Below the pieces are notes generated by a model. It saw only the letters and a program-made list of their open reading frames with translations, ran no database searches and had not been told where the DNA came from. Shown here piece by piece: positions 34,322 to 43,384 of a stretch of 46,290 nucleotides of DNA. Position 1 is the stretch's first letter. The number at the start of each line of letters is the position of its first letter. Source of the DNA: Acidobacteria bacterium UBA2999 (GTDB lineage: Bacteria > Acidobacteriota > Vicinamibacteria > Vicinamibacterales > UBA2999); contig DDZV01000028.1 of NCBI GenBank assembly GCA_002346475.1, positions 1 to 46,290 on the forward strand. Direction: 5' to 3'. Both the position numbers and the translations under genes were made by a program.

Positions 34322-35362
34322 CTAAAATAAACTGACCCTAATATTAAGGAACCTTTTTGGATCTTTCCTAATGTCTTCTATAAGACTCCTTAATTCTGTC
34401 AAAGCTACATTCATGTTCTCATACAACTGTTGATCATGTAACAGTTGGCCAACAGTGCCTTCGCCATCTTCTAATTTCTCTAACATTTCATCAAGTCGGC
34501 CTGACAATGAATTAAGACGATCGTACAGCTCTTCGTCAGTGACTAATTTTCCAATAGTCCCTTCACCGCTATTCATCCCAGCTATGAGATTTTCTAAATT
34601 AGCAGTCGTTGACGTAAGCGAATCTGCAAAATCATTATCTTGCATGAGCTTCCCAAAACTTCCCTCTCCATCCTTGAGACGAGTCGTAATTATCTCAATG
34701 TTCTGCAACGCTGCCTCAAGAGCTTTTCCTGCAGCTGGATCACGTGTTAAACGACCCAAGGTGCCTTCGCCTTCACTTACAGAACGAATCACATCCTCAG
34801 CCGCATCAACAAAGCGATTCAACTCTAAGTACAAACTGTCATCAGAAAACAATTTTCCTAAAGTTCCTCTTCCAGCTCTAAGATCTTGAATAAGCTTGGT
34901 AGCTTCTTCAATCCCGAGAGCAGCCTCACCGGCCATCTCTGTAAGTGAACCAGAACCACGGCCAGTGTTAACGTAACCAGACGGTTCAACCGGATTACCT
35001 TCAATTGAGGCCGTAATATCAACCGCAGATTCACCTAATAGCGACACCGAACCAAGAGACGCTACCGATTCGCTCGTGATACGATCCTGCACGCTATTAG
35101 CTACTTCCATGCTTATCTCAACCTGACTGCCAGAAAATTCAACGGCAGTTACAGAACCAACCTCTACGCCAGCTAATCGAACAGGCGCTCCAGGCTTAAG
35201 ACCCGCCACATCATCAAAGACTGCCCTTAAGGAATACTTCTGCCAAAAAAACCCGCCTTCGCCCGTAAGCATAAATAAAAGCAACAGTGCCATGGCAAGA
35301 GCAAATACAGAGACAATCCCAACTTTTAACTCCGACCAGGCCAGAGAACGCGTACGAGGCAT
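34322..35362 (-). CDS. mlaD: MlaD-like MCE protein with long repeated helical tail
   Basis: Substrate-binding MCE component of an Mla-type phospholipid transporter, anchored in the inner membrane and facing the periplasm. 346 residues: transmembrane helix at about 13-33, one MCE domain at about 40-118 (Y-S-L-R-A-V-F-D-D-V-A-G-L-K-P-G-A-P-V-R-L-A-G at its start), then a helical tail from 160 on made of five 34-residue repeats opening with G-E-G-T-L/I-G-K-L. The E. coli MlaD is about half this length and lacks the tail. Order mlaE-mlaF-mlaD on one strand indicates a single complex. MlaB and MlaC are not here. The direction of lipid transport is not readable from sequence. Confidence 0.9.
   Translation of the reverse strand: MPRTRSLAWSELKVGIVSVFALAMALLLLFMLTGEGGFFWQKYSLRAVFDDVAGLKPGAPVRLAGVEVGSVTAVEFSGSQVEISMEVANSVQDRITSESVASLGSVSLLGESAVDITASIEGNPVEPSGYVNTGRGSGSLTEMAGEAALGIEEATKLIQDLRAGRGTLGKLFSDDSLYLELNRFVDAAEDVIRSVSEGEGTLGRLTRDPAAGKALEAALQNIEIITTRLKDGEGSFGKLMQDNDFADSLTSTTANLENLIAGMNSGEGTIGKLVTDEELYDRLNSLSGRLDEMLEKLEDGEGTVGQLLHDQQLYENMNVALTELRSLIEDIRKDPKRFLNIRVSLF
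34364..34873 (-). repeat. Five tandem 34-residue (102-base) repeats in mlaD
   Basis: Residues 164-197, 198-231, 232-265 and 266-299 are each exactly 34 long, with a fifth copy from 300 to about 333. Each begins G-E/R-G-T/S-x-G-K/R/Q-L-x-x-D and continues as an amphipathic helix. The periodicity is at protein level; the DNA copies have diverged. Confidence 0.8.
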
Positions 35363-35370
35363 CTTGCTCC

Positions 35371-36213
35371 TTAAGAAAGAAAAGTCCTTAGATAATGGTC
35401 CGTTGATTCACGTAATTCTTCAGCAGTTCCTTCAAAATGAATACGCCCATCCTGCAACATTATAAACTCTGCCTGCTCTATTTTATCCTCACCAGCTTTC
35501 ACAATATCAACGCTATCCCTGTCACGCCTGGCTTCATGTGTCGCAACGTAAAATGCATCTCGTAATTGGTGAGTTACAACGATAGATGTTACATTTTCTA
35601 TGTCACGCAGCTTAATAATTTCGTCGTCAACTGTTGAAGCAGTAATTGGGTCCAGGCCAGTCGTAGGTTCATCGTACAACAATACACGTGGCTTAGCCGC
35701 CATTGCTCGAGCAATCGCCACTCTCCTTCGTTGTCCGCCTGACAAATCTGAAGGCATCTGCTCAATAAAATCGCTAAGTCCTATAAACCCAAGCACCTCT
35801 TCGACACGATTGTACCACTCAGAAAAAGGCCACCGCATTTCTTCGTAAAGTTTGTAACCAACATTTTCAGCCACTGTTAATGAATCAAAAAGTGCACCTT
35901 CTTGAAAAACCATCCCAAGATCTGATCGGACTTTCATTAGAGCAACTTCATCCATCTCATCAATTATTTCACCATTAACGTGGACTGTTCCGCTATCTGG
36001 TTTTAATAAGCCAAGAATCAGCTTAAGCACTGTTGATTTTCCAGCGCCACTTGCGCCAAGAAAAATTTTTGTGTGACCCGTTCTTAAAGTAAAACTCACA
36101 TCACGAAGTACAACATTGTCATCAAATGAAAGTGAAACACGATCGAAGACAACAACCGGTGCCCCCTCAGTTCCATTTTGCTTCACATTAAGATCAGCTA
36201 GGGTCTTTTCCAT
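35371..36213 (-). CDS. mlaF: ABC transporter ATPase, MlaF family
   Basis: Cytoplasmic ATPase that drives the MlaE permease in phospholipid transport. 280 residues, with about 20 extra N-terminal residues over the family core. Walker A is G-A-S-G-A-G-K-S (53-60), the Q-loop is V-F-Q-E, the signature is L-S-G-G-Q-R-R-R-V, Walker B is V-L-L-Y-D-E-P, followed by T-T-G-L-D-P and a switch His in V-T-H-Q. It lies eight bases before mlaD and 117 bases after mlaE; no convincing promoter was seen in that gap. Confidence 0.93.
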   Translation of the reverse strand: MEKTLADLNVKQNGTEGAPVVVFDRVSLSFDDNVVLRDVSFTLRTGHTKIFLGASGAGKSTVLKLILGLLKPDSGTVHVNGEIIDEMDEVALMKVRSDLGMVFQEGALFDSLTVAENVGYKLYEEMRWPFSEWYNRVEEVLGFIGLSDFIEQMPSDLSGGQRRRVAIARAMAAKPRVLLYDEPTTGLDPITASTVDDEIIKLRDIENVTSIVVTHQLRDAFYVATHEARRDRDSVDIVKAGEDKIEQAEFIMLQDGRIHFEGTAEELRESTDHYLRTFLS

Positions 36214-36330
36214 ATTTAAAAAAACTTCTTAAGTAAAAACCTTCAGCACTTAACTTTTTGAAAAATGTCTTTACAGATCCGTAGATCGATGAAAGAAAAA
36301 TTCACAGCCATCTTTAACATCTAAGATTCA

Positions 36331-37113
36331 TTAGTAAATTAACGTTATCAACAGGCGCGTTATAAAAAAATCAACAGCAATAACAGCTACAGATGAAGCG
36401 ACCACTGCATTTGTCGTCGCTCTTCCAACTCCTTGAGTTCCACCGCGAGTGCTAAGGCCAACATAGCAACCTATTGTTACTATCACAAACCCTAAGCAGA
36501 AAGGCTTAACCAATCCCATCCAGACATCAGCGAAGTAAAGACCGTCTACAACAGAACTCCAATATAAACTTGAAGAAACTCTGAGTTCGTATACTGCAAT
36601 TAACCATCCACCAACTATTCCAACAGTATCAGCTATAACAGTTAATACGGGAGCCATAAAAAATCCAGCCAACAATCTTGGTACGACAAGCTTACGTACT
36701 GGATCAGTCCCAAGTGCACGTAACGCATTAATTTGATCCGTTACGACCATTGATCCAAGCTCAGCCGCAATACCAGAGCCCACACGTCCAGCAAGCATTA
36801 ATCCTGTCAAGACAGGACCAAGCTCTCTAACCATCGAAGCACTGACTAAACGTCCAACAAACGGACGTGCGCCAAACTGATCAAGAGTCATACCTGTTTG
36901 TAAAGCTAAGACAGCGCCTGTAAAAAACCCAGTCAAAACAACTACCACTAACGAACCAACACCAATTGAATTGAATTGCTCAACAGTATCTCGAAAATAA
37001 AATGGCTTCGTTGCAACTCCACGCACAGCAGCCCCACACAGACGAAGATACTCCTGGACTTGGAAAAAAAGTTCTTTCGAAAAATTAGCTAGGGAAATAA
37101 CCATCTCTATCAA
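36331..37113 (-). CDS. mlaE: ABC transporter permease, MlaE family
   Basis: Inner-membrane permease of the Mla-type lipid transporter. 260 residues, five or so membrane segments. Family hallmarks are T-G-F-F-T-G-A-V-L-A-L-Q near 60, the conserved R-E-L-G-P-V-L-T-G-L-M-L-A-G-R-V-G-S-G region and E-L-G-S-M-V-V-T-D-Q-I-N-A-L-R-A-L-G-T-D-P. The gene begins four bases after uvrB, so it is probably on the greA-patatin-uvrB transcript. MlaF and MlaD follow. Confidence 0.94.
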   Translation of the reverse strand: MIEMVISLANFSKELFFQVQEYLRLCGAAVRGVATKPFYFRDTVEQFNSIGVGSLVVVVLTGFFTGAVLALQTGMTLDQFGARPFVGRLVSASMVRELGPVLTGLMLAGRVGSGIAAELGSMVVTDQINALRALGTDPVRKLVVPRLLAGFFMAPVLTVIADTVGIVGGWLIAVYELRVSSSLYWSSVVDGLYFADVWMGLVKPFCLGFVIVTIGCYVGLSTRGGTQGVGRATTNAVVASSVAVIAVDFFITRLLITLIY

Positions 37114-37117
37114 CCAG

Positions 37118-39133
37118 CTAAGAATCAGTTACGCCAAGATCTTCATTACGAAGTTCCTTGATCTCATCACGAAAACTTGCGGCACGTTCAAAGTCTAAAT
37201 TCGCTGCAGCTAACTTCATTTCTTTCTGCACCGAAGCGATATAAGATTCCAGCTCCTTTTTGCTACCAAAAACACGATCAGATTTTTTAACTGCCTGGGT
37301 AGCGGTATTTACATAGTCGCGCTCATAGACACTCGTCATTATGTTATCAAGATCTCTTACTACAGATTCTGGAGTAATGTTATGCTCAATATTGTAAGTA
37401 GCTTGCCGTTCTCGACGACGATCTGTTTCAGTGATTGCTTTCCGCATTGAATCTGTCACTTTGTCCGCGTACATAATGACCATTCCGTTTACATTTCTAG
37501 CGGCCCGGCCAGACGTCTGAATTAAAGATCCGGCAGAACGTAAAAATCCTTCTTTGTCAGCATCAAGAATTGCTACAAGAGATACCTCTGGTAGATCAAG
37601 GCCCTCGCGAAGCAAATTAATTCCAATTAAAACGTCAAACTCGCCCAGGCGAAGATCTCGAAGAATCTTAACTCGCTCAAGAGTATCAATGTCCGAGTGA
37701 AGGTACCTTACCTTAATCCCAAGTTCTTGATAATAAGAGGCTAAATCTTCTGCCATCCTCTTTGTCAATGTTGTTACAAGTACCCGTTCACGTTTCTCTG
37801 CACGGAAACGAATCTCCGCAAGCAAGTCATCAATCTGACCTTGCACAGGTCTAACTTCTATAGGCGGATCCATGAGACCTGTAGGTCGTATAACTTGCTC
37901 AACAACCACACCTTCAACCTTTTCCAATTCATATGGTCCAGGAGTAGCAGATACAAATACCGTCTGACCAACCCGTTCCTCCCATTCATTAAAATTTAGA
38001 GGACGATTATCAAGTGCTGACGGAAGCCTGAATCCGTATGAAACCAGGACCTCTTTTCGGGACCGATCGCCTTGATACATTCCACGGATCTGCGGAACGG
38101 TCTGATGGCTCTCATCTACAATAACTAAAGTATCCTCAGGAAGATAATCTAACAGTGTAGGAGGTGGTTCTCCAACTGCTCTTCCGGTGAGATGTCTAGC
38201 GTAATTCTCAATCCCATGACAATAGCCTATTTCACGTATCATTTCGAGATCGAACATTGTGCGCTGATGCAAGCGCTGAGCCTCGATTAGCTTTCCTTCG
38301 TTTTCAAGCTTCTCACGATGAGAGGAAAGCTCATCCTTGATTAACTCAATAGCTGTCTTAGTTTTACTTCGAGGCGAAACGAAATGAGACTTGGGGAATA
38401 TAGAAACCTTCTTATGATTCCCAAATACTTTCCCCGTTAATGGATCGAACGATACCAATTCATCAACTTCGTCTCCAAAAAGACCAATACGAATTGCTTG
38501 TTCTTCATAAGATAAAAAAACTTCAATAGAATCTCCACGCACACGAAAAGTTCCACGACTGAACTCTGTGTCGTTTCGTTCATACTGAATTTCAACAAGT
38601 TTTTTTAAGACATCCTCTCTTTCAATTTCCTGACCCGTCTTTAACTCCAACAACATTCCATAATACGCTTCAGGTGCTCCTAACCCATAAATACAAGACA
38701 CGCTTGCTACAATAATTACGTCTCTTCGTTCAAATAACGAGCGAGTCGCAGATAACCTCATCCGATCTATTTCATCATTAATAGTTGCTTCTTTTTCAAT
38801 ATATGAATCTGTTGTTGGTACATATGCCTCCGGTTGGTAGTAGTCGTAGTAACTGACAAAATACTCAACAGCATTGTTCGGAAAGAACCTTCTAAACTCC
38901 TGGAATAACTGTGCCGCTAGAGTTTTGTTGTGAACAATTACCAATGTTGGGCGATCGAGACCAGCTATGACTTTAGCCATCGTGAACGTTTTTCCTGAAC
39001 CAGTAACCCCAAGAAGTACTTGTTGATCGTCTCCGCGAAGCAAACCCTTTGTTAATTCCTCAACAGCACGATTCTGGTCTCCACGAAGCTGGAATTCGCT
39101 AACCAGCTTAAAATGGTCATCAATAATAGGCAT
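37118..39133 (-). CDS. uvrB: Excinuclease ABC subunit B
   Basis: Damage-verifying helicase-like subunit of nucleotide excision repair, working with UvrA and UvrC. At 671 residues it is full length. Walker A is G-V-T-G-S-G-K-T (42-49); the beta-hairpin that inserts into DNA is Y-Y-D-Y-Y-Q-P-E-A-Y-V-P; D-E-S-H is the Walker B; S-A-T-P-G-P-Y-E-L and Q-T-S-G-R-A-A-R-N are helicase motifs; the UVR domain at the end (N-L-D-F-E-R-A-A-S-F-R-D-E-I) binds UvrC. It is followed by mlaE at four bases and preceded by the patatin-like gene. Confidence 0.97.
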   Translation of the reverse strand: MPIIDDHFKLVSEFQLRGDQNRAVEELTKGLLRGDDQQVLLGVTGSGKTFTMAKVIAGLDRPTLVIVHNKTLAAQLFQEFRRFFPNNAVEYFVSYYDYYQPEAYVPTTDSYIEKEATINDEIDRMRLSATRSLFERRDVIIVASVSCIYGLGAPEAYYGMLLELKTGQEIEREDVLKKLVEIQYERNDTEFSRGTFRVRGDSIEVFLSYEEQAIRIGLFGDEVDELVSFDPLTGKVFGNHKKVSIFPKSHFVSPRSKTKTAIELIKDELSSHREKLENEGKLIEAQRLHQRTMFDLEMIREIGYCHGIENYARHLTGRAVGEPPPTLLDYLPEDTLVIVDESHQTVPQIRGMYQGDRSRKEVLVSYGFRLPSALDNRPLNFNEWEERVGQTVFVSATPGPYELEKVEGVVVEQVIRPTGLMDPPIEVRPVQGQIDDLLAEIRFRAEKRERVLVTTLTKRMAEDLASYYQELGIKVRYLHSDIDTLERVKILRDLRLGEFDVLIGINLLREGLDLPEVSLVAILDADKEGFLRSAGSLIQTSGRAARNVNGMVIMYADKVTDSMRKAITETDRRRERQATYNIEHNITPESVVRDLDNIMTSVYERDYVNTATQAVKKSDRVFGSKKELESYIASVQKEMKLAAANLDFERAASFRDEIKELRNEDLGVTDS

Positions 39134-39195
39134 TAGTTGTAATTTTAAGAACAGGCGTTGTTAGTGAAATAGTTTAGGCCTGAGTTTTTTGACCA

Positions 39196-40629
39196 CTATG
39201 TATCAGTTTCATCGAAAACCCTTTGCACATATGGATCTCCGATATTCAGATGTTCGCCGCTAGCGCCAACTATTGACTCAATAAATTGATGGCGAGCGTC
39301 TTCATAACCACATTCCATTAACTCAGCAAGTGTTTGTCGACGATCTGATGCATCATCATACGATCCATTGAAATCAAAAGGACTCACTGGATTATGATCT
39401 GGAGCCACTAAGAAAATGGCTTCAAACGAACCTGATGCCTCTACAAGTGCGTCTCGTAAAGAGGCAGCCTCAGCAGCCATTAGAAAATCAGAAAGACGAT
39501 TCTGAAACTCCCCCTTTGGTGCAGTAAGACGATGAGGCGGAAGTGGTGAAGGAACTGCAGTTACAACTACAACCTGCTCGACCCCAGCGAGCTGCAGCTC
39601 TTCAAATAGTCTTACAATTGAACCAGCCCGATCGCATAGACGGTGAGTTTCCCCACGCCAGTAACTATCCGCCGCAAACGTCATATAGTAAGGATCGACA
39701 CCTTGCGATGGTGTTAGTCCCCCTAACGCAATCCCAATGGCATGGTCACGGCCTTCACTTGAGAGATCAATTGCTTCGGCTGCTCTCTCTATCCCTATTT
39801 GCGAAGCTAGAAAATTATGACGAAATGGCTCTTTTAATAATGCAGCTACTAAATCACGCCTGGCATCAATATCAGTTGTAACAACAAGAAGTTCACAAAA
39901 CCCAGGCTGTCCAAGACTTTCCAGGAGGACTTCTATGTAACGTTTTCCCAATATTTCATCGTTTGGACATGATGATGAAGAGCTACCACGAACAAGCTCC
40001 CAGAGTTTCTCACGGAAAGCATTACGAATAGATTTTCCATCAAAAGGCGCCCTGATAAAAGGCCAGCGTCCGCTGCTTCCCTTCCTTCGACTTTTTTTTA
40101 GTCGAAAATTTTCGCCAAGCTTATCAACTAAAACAAGAAGTGCTATCGCGAACACTATTCCAGTCACAATGCGTGGAAGCACTGGTGAAAGATAGTAGTC
40201 ATTAAGGAAACTTTGCAGCCACGAAGCAAAGTTAACAAACAAATCACGTGCGGTTATTACGCCAGAAATCTCAACCAAAAAACCCACGGCGTAAACAAGA
40301 ATTGCTACCACTATTAGCGTGAGCGGAAGAATCAATAACCCGCACAATAGTAGACTTAACAATCTAATCAGGCTAAAAGATCTAATTAAACCATAGAATG
40401 ATCTTGTGCTAGCCCTAGACCAAATACCACTTTTCTCCCAAAGCTTTGCACTGCCACCAATCGCCGCAAGTGCAGCGGTAGCTGAACCGATACCGTGACC
40501 TGCTACAACATCAATCTTTACGCCCCCCTCATGCAGAGCACGTAAAACACCTGCGTGGTAAGCACCGTGCGAACCAGTTCCAGATAGAACAAGTGCCGTA
40601 CGACGACTAGGAGAGTAAGAGGTCGCCAC
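39196..40629 (-). CDS. Patatin-like membrane protein, predicted catalytically inactive
   Basis: 477 residues with a patatin-like N-terminus: L-V-L-S-G-T-G-S-H-G-A-Y-H-A-G-V-L-R-A-L at 13-32 resembles the oxyanion-hole strand and helix. The nucleophile elbow, normally G-x-S-x-G, reads G-H-G-I-G at 44-48, so the catalytic Ser is a Gly. No D-G-A/G dyad motif is visible either. Two hydrophobic stretches (about 88-118 and 143-170) interrupt the domain and suggest membrane insertion. The rest includes V-V-V-V-T-A-V-P-S-P-L-P-P-H, as in patatin-fold cores. I read it as a pseudo-phospholipase that may bind lipids. It lies 19 bases after greA and ahead of uvrB and the mla genes. Confidence 0.75.
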   Translation of the reverse strand: MATSYSPSRRTALVLSGTGSHGAYHAGVLRALHEGGVKIDVVAGHGIGSATAALAAIGGSAKLWEKSGIWSRASTRSFYGLIRSFSLIRLLSLLLCGLLILPLTLIVVAILVYAVGFLVEISGVITARDLFVNFASWLQSFLNDYYLSPVLPRIVTGIVFAIALLVLVDKLGENFRLKKSRRKGSSGRWPFIRAPFDGKSIRNAFREKLWELVRGSSSSSCPNDEILGKRYIEVLLESLGQPGFCELLVVTTDIDARRDLVAALLKEPFRHNFLASQIGIERAAEAIDLSSEGRDHAIGIALGGLTPSQGVDPYYMTFAADSYWRGETHRLCDRAGSIVRLFEELQLAGVEQVVVVTAVPSPLPPHRLTAPKGEFQNRLSDFLMAAEAASLRDALVEASGSFEAIFLVAPDHNPVSPFDFNGSYDDASDRRQTLAELMECGYEDARHQFIESIVGASGEHLNIGDPYVQRVFDETDT

Positions 40630-40648
40630 TAAAACACTCCCTCAATAG

Positions 40649-41122
40649 CTATGATGATTCTTCCTCATGGATTGTTATAAGTTTTACAAGCTCAAACTCA
40701 CGAATCCCATTAGGTGTTGTCACTTTCACTTCATCGCCTTCTTCTTTGTTGAGAATAGCTCTACCAATAGGCGATGAAGCAGAAATTAATCCTTCTTCCA
40801 CGTTTGCCTCTTCTGGCATAACTAGTTGATAAACTATGACTTCTCCACTCTCTGAGCGTAAATGCACTGTCGATCCAAATCCAGCCTTTCCTTTGGGAAT
40901 ACGTTCAAGATTCATCATTGCAATCTCAGATGCTCGCTTAGCAAGCATCGCAATTCTGGCCTGAACAATAGTCTGCCTCTCTTTTGCAGCTTTATATTCT
41001 GCATTCTCACGGAGGTCACCAAGTTCTCTTGCTCTCTGAATTTCCTTTGGTAACTCAATCTTCAGCTCACGTTCAAGTGCTAAAATCTCATCTTCAAATT
41101 TTTTTAGAATACGATCTCTCAT
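40649..41122 (-). CDS. greA: Transcription elongation factor GreA
   Basis: Binds the RNA polymerase secondary channel and stimulates cleavage of backtracked RNA. 157 residues: an N-terminal coiled coil (about 1-75) with the acidic tip G-D-L-R-E-N-A-E-Y-K-A-A at 35-46, and a C-terminal FKBP-like domain (S-S-P-I-G-R-A-I-L-N-K-E-E-G-D near 115-130). The tip acidic residues Asp36 and Glu39 that position the catalytic metal are present, so it should be active. It is the first gene of the greA-patatin-uvrB-mla run, divergent from the methyltransferase. Confidence 0.95.
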   Translation of the reverse strand: MRDRILKKFEDEILALERELKIELPKEIQRARELGDLRENAEYKAAKERQTIVQARIAMLAKRASEIAMMNLERIPKGKAGFGSTVHLRSESGEVIVYQLVMPEEANVEEGLISASSPIGRAILNKEEGDEVKVTTPNGIREFELVKLITIHEEESS

Positions 41123-41226
41123 AGGTCTCGTTAGTGAACAACTGTAAAGGGGGTTAAATTAACGCGAATTCTTTCATCGACCCACCGCCCTGAAGTTTAG
41201 CACATGCTATCCTTGACAGACTCACG

Positions 41227-42024
41227 ATGCGAACTATTTCAAGTAAACAGAATCGCCTAATCACTACGTTCAAGGACACCGCGACAAGAAGCAATCCCGA
41301 CGATGACAGGATTTTACTCGAAGGGACACACCTTATTCGAGAAGCTCAAACAGCTGGAATCTCTATTCATATAGTAGCAGTATCAAAACAACAATTAGAA
41401 ACTGACTCAGAAGTTCGCATCCTTGCACAAGAATTTCATGAAGCTGGTAGTGATGTTGTTGTTGTGAGCAACCAAATAATGAAACTCCTGAGTCCGGCTA
41501 AAACGTCTCAAGGAATTGTTGCAGTAGCAACGCGTTCATACGATGATCTGAAAAATCTATTTAACCATCAAAAAACATTAATTGTTATCGCTGCTAATAT
41601 TCAAGATCCAGGCAACCTTGGTGCTTTACTTCGAACTTCTGAAGCTGGCGGTGCCACAGGGGTAATTGTCTGCGGAAAATCGGCTGATCCTCTCACTTGG
41701 AAAGCTCTTCGCGGGAGCATGGGAAGCGCACTACGCCTGCCAATTTCACGTTTACGAACTGCAGAGGACGCAATTCAAACTACCCAGAAACATGGTTGTT
41801 CTGTCGTTGCTGCTGTTCCACGTGGAGGGAAATCCCCAAAAGAAATAAACTGGCTTAGTCATAAAGCCGTGCTCTTTGGCGGAGAAGGACAAGGGCTTCC
41901 CGAACAAACAGTTGCGAACTGCGACGAAAAAGTTACAGTGCCAATGTCAAAACCTGTCGAATCACTTAATATCGCAGTGGCAGCAGGTCTAATCGTTTAT
42001 GAAGCGAGCAGACAATGCTTATGA
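41227..42024 (+). CDS. SpoU/TrmH-family RNA 2'-O-methyltransferase
   Basis: SPOUT-fold enzyme that methylates a ribose 2'-OH in rRNA or tRNA. 265 residues: an N-terminal L30e-like substrate-binding domain (about 1-100; L-L-E-G-T-H-L-I-R-E-A near 30-40) and a knotted catalytic domain. The three family motifs are N-I-Q-D-P-G-N-L-G-A-L-L-R-T, F-G-G-E-G-Q-G-L-P and P-M-S-K-P-V-E-S-L-N-I-A-V-A. The target nucleotide cannot be told from sequence; RlmB and TsnR-like enzymes share this layout. It overlaps rarA. Confidence 0.9.
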   Translation: MRTISSKQNRLITTFKDTATRSNPDDDRILLEGTHLIREAQTAGISIHIVAVSKQQLETDSEVRILAQEFHEAGSDVVVVSNQIMKLLSPAKTSQGIVAVATRSYDDLKNLFNHQKTLIVIAANIQDPGNLGALLRTSEAGGATGVIVCGKSADPLTWKALRGSMGSALRLPISRLRTAEDAIQTTQKHGCSVVAAVPRGGKSPKEINWLSHKAVLFGGEGQGLPEQTVANCDEKVTVPMSKPVESLNIAVAAGLIVYEASRQCL

Positions 42025-43358
42025 AAACAAAGTCTCTATTTGAAGATGCACCTAAAAAATCAAGGCTTGAACCGAAAGAAGACTCCCCTCTTGCTGAGCG
42101 AATGCGTCCACTCATACTTGACGACGTACTAGGGCAAGAGGAACTCCTTGGAAAAGGGAAACCACTCCGTGAAGCAATTGAGCAAGATTCACTGCAATCA
42201 TTGATTCTCTGGGGCCCCCCGGGAACAGGAAAGACAACAATAGCCAGAATTATTGCAACAGTTACAAGAGCTAAGTTTGTGTCGTTTAGTGCTGTGCTCT
42301 CTGGCGTACGAGATATAAAAGAAGTAACGTCTGCAGCAACGACATTAAGAGAAGTCAACCAACAGCGTACAATTGTTTTCGTAGATGAAATTCACAGATT
42401 CAACAAAGCACAACAAGACGCCTTTTTACCACACGTTGAAACAGGAAATATTATTCTAATAGGCGCAACTACAGAGAATCCTTCATTTGAAGTCAACGCA
42501 GCTCTTCTGTCACGCTCACGAGTCTTCTTTCTGAAACCCCTTCAGAATTCAGATATTAAATCACTGCTTAATCGAGCGATTTCAGATCCAAAAAAAGGAC
42601 TAAAAAAACAATTTATAAGTTTTGAGCATGAAGCCCTCTCAGCAATTGCAAACTTCTCAAATGGTGATGCTCGTACCGCTTTAAATGTGCTTGAGTTCTC
42701 GGCAGCCTCTATTCCTTTTAGAAAAGATCAAAGACCCGTCTTAATCAATCTTGAAAAGGTGAACAGTATCCTTCAACGTCGCTCACTTCTTTACGATAAA
42801 AATGGAGAGGAACACTACAATCTGATATCTGCTCTTCACAAATCAATGCGAAATAGTGATCCGCAAGCATCCGTTTACTGGCTAGCACGAATGCTTGAAT
42901 CTGGAGAAGACCCTCTCTACATTTCGCGTCGTTTAGTACGTTTTGCATCAGAAGATGTCGGCAATGCAGATCCGCAAGCTTTAGTTCTAACCATCTCGGT
43001 CAAAGACGCTGTGAATTTTATTGGGATGCCTGAATGTAGTAACGCGTTAGCTCAAGCGGTAATCTACCTGGCAATTGCACCTAAGAGTAATGCTGTTTAC
43101 CGTGCCTATGAAGAAGCGTCTAAAGATGTCCACCAGGTTACTGCAGAACCTGTTCCACTCCATCTTAGAAATCCAACAACAGGTCTAATGAAAAAACTTA
43201 AGTATGGTGAGGGCTACCAATACGCTCATAGCAATCCTGATGCCACTACAGATATGGAATGTCTACCCTCTTCTCTAATTGGACGGAAATACTATCAGCC
43301 TACGAAACGTGGTTTTGAAGGTGAAATTAGAAAACGTTTGCAACGAAAAGACCCCTGA
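42021..43358 (+). CDS. rarA: Replication-associated recombination protein A (RarA/MgsA)
   Basis: Clamp-loader-like AAA+ ATPase acting at stalled forks. 445 residues from the ATG at 42021, which overlaps the methyltransferase stop as ATGA; an ATG two codons upstream (42015) is also possible. Walker A is G-P-P-G-T-G-K-T-T near 64-72, Walker B is V-F-V-D-E-I-H-R-F-N, sensor 1 is G-A-T-T-E-N-P-S-F, and S-R-S-R-V-F supplies the arginine finger. The C-terminal half holds the tetramerisation domain (A-S-V-Y-W-L-A-R-M-L-E-S-G-E-D-P). Confidence 0.94.
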   Translation: MKTKSLFEDAPKKSRLEPKEDSPLAERMRPLILDDVLGQEELLGKGKPLREAIEQDSLQSLILWGPPGTGKTTIARIIATVTRAKFVSFSAVLSGVRDIKEVTSAATTLREVNQQRTIVFVDEIHRFNKAQQDAFLPHVETGNIILIGATTENPSFEVNAALLSRSRVFFLKPLQNSDIKSLLNRAISDPKKGLKKQFISFEHEALSAIANFSNGDARTALNVLEFSAASIPFRKDQRPVLINLEKVNSILQRRSLLYDKNGEEHYNLISALHKSMRNSDPQASVYWLARMLESGEDPLYISRRLVRFASEDVGNADPQALVLTISVKDAVNFIGMPECSNALAQAVIYLAIAPKSNAVYRAYEEASKDVHQVTAEPVPLHLRNPTTGLMKKLKYGEGYQYAHSNPDATTDMECLPSSLIGRKYYQPTKRGFEGEIRKRLQRKDP

Positions 43359-43384
43359 GCTTAATTATTAGAATTTTTAAGCTC
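43357..43384. terminator. Inverted repeat, possible bidirectional terminator
   Basis: GAGCTTAA (43357-43364) and TTAAGCTC (43377-43384) are perfect inverted copies around a 12-base AT-rich loop. The repeat covers the 3' ends of rarA and the convergent short gene, with both stop codons overlapping the arms. There is no long T-run after it, so termination is plausible but weak. Confidence 0.45.

Noticed and set aside
36214..36330. Possible gene or promoter in the mlaE-mlaF gap
   Set aside because: All frames are short and AT-rich, and no convincing -35/-10 pair was found.
41213..41218. TTGACA just before the RNA methyltransferase start as a -35 box
   Set aside because: The matching -10 would fall inside the coding region and no such hexamer is seen there.
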